From: Pandoraea iniqua
Lineage (GTDB): Bacteria; Pseudomonadota; Gammaproteobacteria; Burkholderiales; Burkholderiaceae
DNA: 64,000 bases
Direction of reading: 5' to 3'
NCBI RefSeq assembly: GCF_902459685.1
Contig: NZ_CABPSF010000002.1
Coordinates: 930,001-994,000, forward strand
Below are positions 59,428 to 64,000 of this stretch, one piece after another. The notes beneath the pieces are model-generated. The model ran no database searches, had not been told where the DNA came from, and saw only the letters and a list, made by a program, of their open reading frames with translations. Position 1 is the first letter of the stretch. Each line of letters starts with the position of its first letter. The translations under genes and the position numbers were made by a program.

Positions 59428-59491
59428 GAAATAGTCATGATGCGTCGCAGCAAATGCGGCGCAAATCAGATTCTTCTATACGGGTGATGAG

Positions 59492-59860
59492 ATGGGGTTG
59501 TTCAAAACGTTTTTGGTCGTGGTGCAGGTGCTTTCGGCGCTGGGCATCATCGGCCTGGTGTTGTTGCAGCATGGTAAGGGCGCCGACATGGGCGCTGCAT
59601 TCGGTAGCGGTTCGTCGGGTAGCTTGTTCGGTGCTTCGGGCTCCGCCAACTTCCTTTCGCGCACGACGGCGGCATTGGCTGCCGTGTTCTTCGTGACCAC
59701 GCTGGGCCTCACGTACATGGGTTCGTACAAGCCGAAGGCAAGCATCGGTGTCCTTGGTAATTTGCCCGCAGCGACGGCACCGGTTGCCGCTTCGGCAGCA
59801 GGCGCATCGAGCGTTCCGGCACCGGCTTCGGTGGCGAATCCGCAAGACGTGCCCAAGTAA
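59492..59860 (+). CDS. secG: Preprotein translocase subunit SecG
   Basis: SecG is the small subunit of the SecYEG channel. The 122-residue protein has two TMs (about 4-26 and 58-78), the LLQHGKGADMGAAFG loop and FLSRTTA typical of the family. The Ala/Pro/Ser C-terminal tail (about 90-122) is variable. It lies between tpiA and the tRNA-Leu/nuo region, an order widely conserved in proteobacteria. Confidence 0.95.
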   Translation: MGLFKTFLVVVQVLSALGIIGLVLLQHGKGADMGAAFGSGSSGSLFGASGSANFLSRTTAALAAVFFVTTLGLTYMGSYKPKASIGVLGNLPAATAPVAASAAGASSVPAPASVANPQDVPK

Positions 59861-59924
59861 TTGGCAAGCTGTTTTTGACGTGTAATAAGCGGTAAAGAAA
59901 ATCGAAAAAAATTCGATTTGTGCA

Positions 59925-59953
59925 TTGAACAAAATGCCGAAGAGCGCTACTAT
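59925..59953 (+). promoter_or_regulatory. tRNA-Leu promoter
   Basis: TTGAAC (59925-59930), 17-base spacer, TACTAT (59948-59953), about 50 bases before the tRNA 5' end. Just upstream, AAATCGAA and TTCGATTT (59899-59919) form a hairpin around an A-run. Confidence 0.65.
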
Positions 59954-60002
59954 AGCGGTCTTGAAGCGATTCGTAAGTGACAGCGGATTGCAGACTATGA
60001 AT

Positions 60003-60087
60003 GCCGACGTGGTGAAATTGGTAGACACGCTATCTTGAGGGGGTAGTGGCGAAAGCTGTGCGAGTTCGAGTCTCGCCGTCGGCACCA
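60003..60087 (+). tRNA. tRNA-Leu (anticodon GAG)
   Basis: The 85-base gene folds as a class II tRNA. The acceptor GCCGACG pairs with CGTCGGC, then A and an encoded CCA. The D-arm is GTGAAATTGGTAGACAC. The anticodon stem CTATC/GGTAG has loop TTGAGGG giving anticodon GAG. A long variable arm follows, and the T-arm is CGAGTTCGAGTCTCG. It decodes CUC and CUU. Confidence 0.97.
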
Positions 60088-60097
60088 CAGTTCTACG

Positions 60098-60137
60098 ATG
60101 CCAGCCTTGCGTTTATGCTTTGGCTGGCATTTTATTT
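60098..60137 (+). terminator. Terminator after tRNA-Leu
   Basis: ATGCCAGCC (60098-60106) pairs with GGCTGGCAT (60122-60130), followed by TTTATTTT. It separates the tRNA from the nuo operon. Confidence 0.85.
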
Positions 60138-60217
60138 TGTGCTCACCGTTCATCCGCTTTCCGGTCCCCACACCATCGACGAGAGCGGTTCTTTGAACTA
60201 ACCGAAAGAGGGTAGAG

Positions 60218-60577
60218 TTGAACCTCGGAACCTATTATCCCGTCCTGCTGTTTCTTCTGGTAGGTGGCGGTCTTGGGGCGGTACTGATTGGCGTCGGTAA
60301 ATTCCTCGGCCCCAACAAACCCGACAGCGAAAAACTCTCTCCGTACGAGTGTGGCTTCGAGGCATTCGAAGACGCGCGCATGAAGTTCGATGTGCGCTAC
60401 TATCTCGTCGCCATCCTTTTCATCCTGTTCGATCTCGAAACGGCATTCCTGTTTCCGTGGGGCGTAGCTCTGCGCGATATCGGCTGGGTGGGCTTTATCT
60501 CCATGATGGGTTTCCTGCTTGAGTTGCTGATCGGTTTCGTATTCCTGTGGAAGCGCGGTGCGCTTGACTGGGAATAA
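60218..60577 (+). CDS. nuoA: NADH-quinone oxidoreductase subunit A
   Basis: NuoA is a membrane subunit of respiratory complex I near the quinone site. The 119-residue protein has three TMs (about 5-26, 60-82 and 88-110) and the conserved loop [20 protein letters not shown]. The start is TTG at 60218 ([14 protein letters not shown]), preceded by AGAGGGTAGAG. It is the first gene of the nuo operon. Confidence 0.96.
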   Translation: MNLGTYYPVLLFLLVGGGLGAVLIGVGKFLGPNKPDSEKLSPYECGFEAFEDARMKFDVRYYLVAILFILFDLETAFLFPWGVALRDIGWVGFISMMGFLLELLIGFVFLWKRGALDWE

Positions 60578-60623
60578 GGCCGGCGTTTGACAGCAGCATT
60601 GCAGAAGGATTCAGGGTAAGCAT

Positions 60624-61103
60624 ATGAGCATCGAAGGGGTTTTGCGCGAAGGGTTCGTCACCACCACGGCTGACAAACTCATCAATTGGACGCGCACGGG
60701 TTCGCTGTGGCCGATGACGTTCGGTCTCGCTTGTTGTGCAGTCGAAATGATGCACGCCGGCGCAGCGCGTTACGATCTTGACCGGTTTGGCGTGGTGTTC
60801 CGCCCGAGCCCGCGTCAGTCGGACGTGATGATCGTCGCCGGCACGCTGTGCAACAAGATGGCGCCTGCGCTGCGTAAGGTCTACGACCAGATGGCCGAGC
60901 CGCGCTGGGTGATCTCGATGGGGTCGTGCGCCAATGGCGGCGGCTACTATCACTATTCGTATTCGGTGGTGCGCGGTTGCGACCGCATCGTGCCCGTAGA
61001 TGTCTACGTGCCAGGCTGTCCGCCGACGGCCGAAGCGCTTGTCTACGGCATCATTCAGTTGCAGTCAAAGATCAAGCGGACTGCGACGATCGCTCGCAAA
61101 TAA
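60624..61103 (+). CDS. nuoB: NADH-quinone oxidoreductase subunit B
   Basis: NuoB carries cluster N2, the last Fe-S centre before quinone. The 159-residue protein has the four ligands C37, C38, C102 and C132 ([23 protein letters not shown]). It lies 46 bases after nuoA and 11 before nuoC. Confidence 0.97.
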   Translation: MSIEGVLREGFVTTTADKLINWTRTGSLWPMTFGLACCAVEMMHAGAARYDLDRFGVVFRPSPRQSDVMIVAGTLCNKMAPALRKVYDQMAEPRWVISMGSCANGGGYYHYSYSVVRGCDRIVPVDVYVPGCPPTAEALVYGIIQLQSKIKRTATIARK

Positions 61104-61114
61104 CGCTACCGCCC

Positions 61115-61714
61115 ATGTCTACACTAGAAAAACTCAAGACCACCCTGCAAAACGTGCTTGGCCCCCGCGCCGAGCTGTTGGTGGAAGCCCTTGACGAACT
61201 CACGTTGACGGTCAAGGCGAGCGACTATCTCGAAGTGGCGCACACGCTGCGCGATCACCCCGAGCTTAAGTTCGAACAGCTGATGGACGTAGCAGGCCTG
61301 GATTACTCGGCCTACGGCGACGGTGCCCATGACGGCCCGCGTTACGCCGCCGTCTCGCATCTCCTCTCGATTTCGTACAACTGGCGTCTGCGCGTTCGTG
61401 TGTTCGCGCCGGATGACGACCTGCCGGTCGTGGCCTCGTTGATCGACGTCTGGAGCTCGGCCAACTGGTTCGAGCGCGAAGCTTTCGATCTGGTGGGTAT
61501 CGTGTTCGAAGGCCATCCGGATCTGCGCCGCATTCTGACGGACTACGGCTTCATCGGTCACCCGTTCCGCAAGGACTTCCCGACGTCGGGTTATGTCGAG
61601 ATGCGTTACGACCCCGAGCAGAAGCGGGTGATCTATCAACCGGTGACGATCGAGCCGCGCGAAATTACGCCGCGCATCATCCGCGAAGAGCATTACGCCG
61701 GTCTGAAACATTAA
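61115..61714 (+). CDS. nuoC: NADH-quinone oxidoreductase subunit C
   Basis: NuoC is the 30-kDa peripheral-arm subunit that packs against NuoD. The 199-residue protein has the signature ERE-type [24 protein letters not shown], then [14 protein letters not shown]. It is separate from NuoD, not fused as in E. coli. ATG 61115 was chosen; the frame is open upstream into nuoB. Confidence 0.97.
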   Translation: MSTLEKLKTTLQNVLGPRAELLVEALDELTLTVKASDYLEVAHTLRDHPELKFEQLMDVAGLDYSAYGDGAHDGPRYAAVSHLLSISYNWRLRVRVFAPDDDLPVVASLIDVWSSANWFEREAFDLVGIVFEGHPDLRRILTDYGFIGHPFRKDFPTSGYVEMRYDPEQKRVIYQPVTIEPREITPRIIREEHYAGLKH

Positions 61715-61723
61715 GGTGGCCTT

Positions 61724-62977
61724 GTGGCAGACATCAAGAACTACACTCTGAACTTCGGTCCGCAGCACCCGGCAGCGCACGGCGTGCTGCGCCTGGTGCT
61801 CGAGCTGGATGGCGAAGTGATCCAGCGCGCCGATCCGCACATCGGCCTGCTGCACCGCGCGACCGAAAAGCTCGCTGAATCGAAGACGTTCCTGCAATCC
61901 GTGCCGTACATGGATCGTCTGGACTACGTCTCGATGATGTGCAACGAGCACGCCTACGTGATGGCGATCGAAAAGCTGATCGGCGTCGATGTGCCGATTC
62001 GCGCACAATACATCCGCGTGATGTTCGACGAAATCACGCGGATTCTGAATCACCTGATGTGGATTGGTTCCCACGCACTCGACGTGGGCGCGATGGCGGT
62101 GTTCCTGTACGCCTTCCGTGAGCGCGAAGACCTGTTCGACGTGTACGAGGCCGTCTCAGGTGCCCGCATGCACGCGGCTTACTACCGTCCGGGCGGCGTG
62201 TATCGCGACCTGCCGGATGCGATGCCGAAGTACCGCGCATCGAAGTTCCACAACGAGCGCGCCATCAAGCGGATGAACGAAGCCCGCGAAGGCTCGCTGC
62301 TCGACTTCATCGAAGACTTCGCGATTCGCTTCCCGAAGTGCGTCGACGAGTACGAAACGCTGCTCACCGACAACCGGATCTGGAAACAACGTCTGGTCGG
62401 TATCGGTGTGGTGTCGCCGGAACGCGCGTTGCAGCTCGGCTTCTCGGGCGCGATGCTGCGCGGTTCGGGCATTGCCTGGGACTTGCGCAAGAAGCAGCCG
62501 TACGAAGTGTACGACCGCCTCGAGTTCGATATCCCGGTGGGCAAGGAAGGCGATTGCTACGACCGTTATCTGGTGCGCGTGGAAGAAATGCGCCAGTCGG
62601 CGAGTCTGGTGCGTCAATGCGTGAAGTGGCTGCGTGAGAATCCGGGTCCGGTGATCACGGATAACCACAAGGTGGCACCGCCGTCGCGCGTTGAAATGAA
62701 GTCGAACATGGAAGAGCTGATTCACCATTTCAAGCTCTTCACCGAAGGCTTCCACGTGCCGGCCGGCGAGACGTATGCCGCGATCGAGCACCCGAAGGGC
62801 GAGTTCGGCATCTATCTGGTGTCGGACGGCGCTAACAAGCCGTACCGCTTGAAGATTCGTGCGCCGGGCTTCGCCCATCTTTCTGCGCTCGACGAGATGG
62901 CCAAGGGTCACATGATTGCCGATGCTGTCGCAATCATCGGTACCCAGGACATCGTGTTCGGCGAGATCGATCGCTAA
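61724..62977 (+). CDS. nuoD: NADH-quinone oxidoreductase subunit D
   Basis: NuoD is the 49-kDa subunit that forms the quinone pocket with NuoB. The 417-residue protein has [22 protein letters not shown], the pocket histidine in that motif, YCERHAYVMA-type [14 protein letters not shown], and the closing EIDR. The start is GTG at 61724, ten bases after nuoC. It is followed by an unusually long, structured gap before nuoE. Confidence 0.97.
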   Translation: MADIKNYTLNFGPQHPAAHGVLRLVLELDGEVIQRADPHIGLLHRATEKLAESKTFLQSVPYMDRLDYVSMMCNEHAYVMAIEKLIGVDVPIRAQYIRVMFDEITRILNHLMWIGSHALDVGAMAVFLYAFREREDLFDVYEAVSGARMHAAYYRPGGVYRDLPDAMPKYRASKFHNERAIKRMNEAREGSLLDFIEDFAIRFPKCVDEYETLLTDNRIWKQRLVGIGVVSPERALQLGFSGAMLRGSGIAWDLRKKQPYEVYDRLEFDIPVGKEGDCYDRYLVRVEEMRQSASLVRQCVKWLRENPGPVITDNHKVAPPSRVEMKSNMEELIHHFKLFTEGFHVPAGETYAAIEHPKGEFGIYLVSDGANKPYRLKIRAPGFAHLSALDEMAKGHMIADAVAIIGTQDIVFGEIDR

Positions 62978-62984
62978 ACGCGCA

Positions 62985-63013
62985 GTGGGCGCCCCCGGGC
63001 GCCCACCGGTTTT
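62985..63013 (+). terminator. GC-rich terminator-like hairpin between nuoD and nuoE
   Basis: GTGGGCGCC (62985-62993), loop CCCG and GGCGCCCAC (62998-63006) make a 9-bp stem followed by CGG and TTTT. It lies seven bases after the nuoD stop, inside the operon. Further small hairpins (GCCTG/CAGGC and CGTGC/GCACG) follow before nuoE. Confidence 0.7.
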
Positions 63014-63149
63014 AATTCGGCAGGGTTTCGCAGGTCGATACCGTTGCCGTTCCTAGTTGCCGTGCCTGTGAGTCGCAGGCGACCGAGATGATCGGTTGCC
63101 CGTGCTGGCACGAGCGGGGATAACGTTTTAGAGAACAGTCGGATCGGAA

Positions 63150-63650
63150 ATGCTTTCTCCCGAAGCCCTGAAGAAAATCGACCGTGCCGTTGCCAAATAC
63201 CCTGCCGACCAGAAACAGTCGGCGGTGATGCACGCACTTGCCGTAGCGCAGGTCGAGAAAGGTTGGTTGTCGCCCGAAGTCATGCAATTCGTGGCGGACT
63301 ACCTCGAAATGCCCGCAGTCGCGGTGCAAGAGGTCGCAACCTTCTACACCATGTTCAACACGAGCCCGGTGGGCAAGTTCAAGTTGACCGTGTGCACGAA
63401 CCTGCCTTGCCAACTCACGCGTGGTGAAGAGATGGCGAAGTACCTGAAGGAAAAATTGGGCGTCGAATACAACGACATCACGCCCGATGGCCTCTTCACG
63501 GTCAAGGAAGGCGAGTGCATGGGCGCTTGCGGCGATGCCCCGGTCATGCTGGTGAACAATCACCGCATGTGCGGCTTCATGAGCGAAGAGAAGGTCGATG
63601 CGCTCCTCGATGAGCTCAAGGCCAAGGCCGCTGCCGGAGAGAAAGCATGA
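63150..63650 (+). CDS. nuoE: NADH-quinone oxidoreductase subunit E
   Basis: NuoE is the 24-kDa subunit holding the [2Fe-2S] cluster N1a. The 166-residue protein has the four ligands C82, C87, C123 and C127 ([19 protein letters not shown]) in a thioredoxin-like domain. The start is ATG 63150, 172 bases after nuoD. It overlaps nuoF by four bases. Confidence 0.96.
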   Translation: MLSPEALKKIDRAVAKYPADQKQSAVMHALAVAQVEKGWLSPEVMQFVADYLEMPAVAVQEVATFYTMFNTSPVGKFKLTVCTNLPCQLTRGEEMAKYLKEKLGVEYNDITPDGLFTVKEGECMGACGDAPVMLVNNHRMCGFMSEEKVDALLDELKAKAAAGEKA

Positions 63651-64000
63651 CGTCGCTGCACAACCGTCACATCAAGCCGCTGATTCTCGCGGGCCTTAAT
63701 GGCGATAACTGGCATCTGGAAGATTACGTCAAGCGCGGTGGTTACCAGCAGCTCGCCCGTATTCTGAAAGAAGGCCTCACGCCCGAGCAGGTGATCGCCG
63801 ACGTGAAGGCTTCGGGCCTGCGTGGTCGTGGAGGCGCTGGCTTCCCGACGGGTCTGAAGTGGAGCTTCATGCCGCGTGCGTTCCCGGGCCAAAAGTATCT
63901 CGTCTGCAATTCGGACGAAGGCGAACCGGGTACGTTCAAGGATCGCGACATCCTGCGCTACAACCCGCACGCCCTGATCGAAGGCATGGCCATCGGCGGT
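63647..64000 (+). CDS. nuoF: NADH-quinone oxidoreductase subunit F, 5' part
   Basis: NuoF binds NADH and FMN and holds cluster N3. The 118 residues present include the flavin/NADH glycine loop [10 protein letters not shown] (60-69) and the [15 protein letters not shown] segment (87-101). The gene runs off the window end. ATGA overlap with nuoE indicates coupled translation. Confidence 0.96.
   Translation, partial: MTSLHNRHIKPLILAGLNGDNWHLEDYVKRGGYQQLARILKEGLTPEQVIADVKASGLRGRGGAGFPTGLKWSFMPRAFPGQKYLVCNSDEGEPGTFKDRDILRYNPHALIEGMAIGG

Overview
The window is contiguous core chromosome of a high-GC betaproteobacterium of the Burkholderiaceae. Gene content and order suggest something close to Pandoraea or Burkholderia: a Gcr-family membrane protein next to a full isc operon, an RpfE-like gene overlapping recJ, pyrG-kdsA-eno-ftsB, and tpiA-secG-tRNA-Leu-nuo. 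Genus is an inference from synteny and protein character; no search was run.

Layout. 1-2.6 kb: end of a low-molecular-weight tyrosine phosphatase gene, then gcr. 2.65-8.8 kb: the iron-sulfur operon iscR-iscS-iscU-iscA-(DUF3565)-hscB-hscA-fdx-iscX, with two tandem IscR-type operators at the iscR promoter and an internal terminator-like hairpin before hscB. 8.8-11.7 kb: a convergent glycine-zipper membrane protein and two unrecognised proteins. 11.7-14.9 kb: prfB (with its programmed frameshift), an Ivy-type lysozyme inhibitor and lysS, read leftwards as one operon. 15.0-21.0 kb: the main accessory-looking stretch. It holds a DUF1127 gene divergent from a LysR regulator, then an AraC/PchR-like regulator, a TonB-dependent siderophore receptor, an exported protein and a cupin protein. 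The DNA before the AraC gene carries three 13-bp direct repeats and a 39-bp near-perfect palindrome that includes a Fur-like box.

21-30.9 kb: recJ and the RpfE-like gene (leftward), lolC-lolD, a TatD nuclease, comEC and an alpha/beta hydrolase. 31-35.8 kb: pyrG, kdsA, a structured non-coding spacer, eno and ftsB. 35.8-40 kb: a repeat-bearing lipoprotein, hslO and a gamma-carbonic anhydrase (leftward), then a DUF455 ferritin-like protein and a hydrolase. 40.2-47.3 kb: a PHP phosphoesterase, YciO/Sua5 protein, M50 protease, trpS, a methyltransferase, dapA, bamC and an MBL hydrolase. 47.4-54.2 kb: an alanine-rich lipoprotein, a ribosomal oxygenase, SlyD-type FKBP, an exported phosphoesterase-like protein and mutS. 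54.5-58.5 kb: a Cache-HAMP-PAS-GGDEF diguanylate cyclase, a small LuxR-type regulator and a quinone oxidoreductase. 58.5-64 kb: tpiA, secG, tRNA-Leu(GAG) and nuoA-nuoF, cut off inside nuoF.

No insertion sequence, prophage, CRISPR array, integrase or recognisable defence island was seen. Nothing here is clearly a new biological system. The observations most worth checking are the regulatory DNA of the iron-uptake cluster, the structured spacers kdsA-eno and nuoD-nuoE, the DUF3565 zinc-ribbon-like protein inside the isc operon, and the hendecad-repeat lipoprotein.
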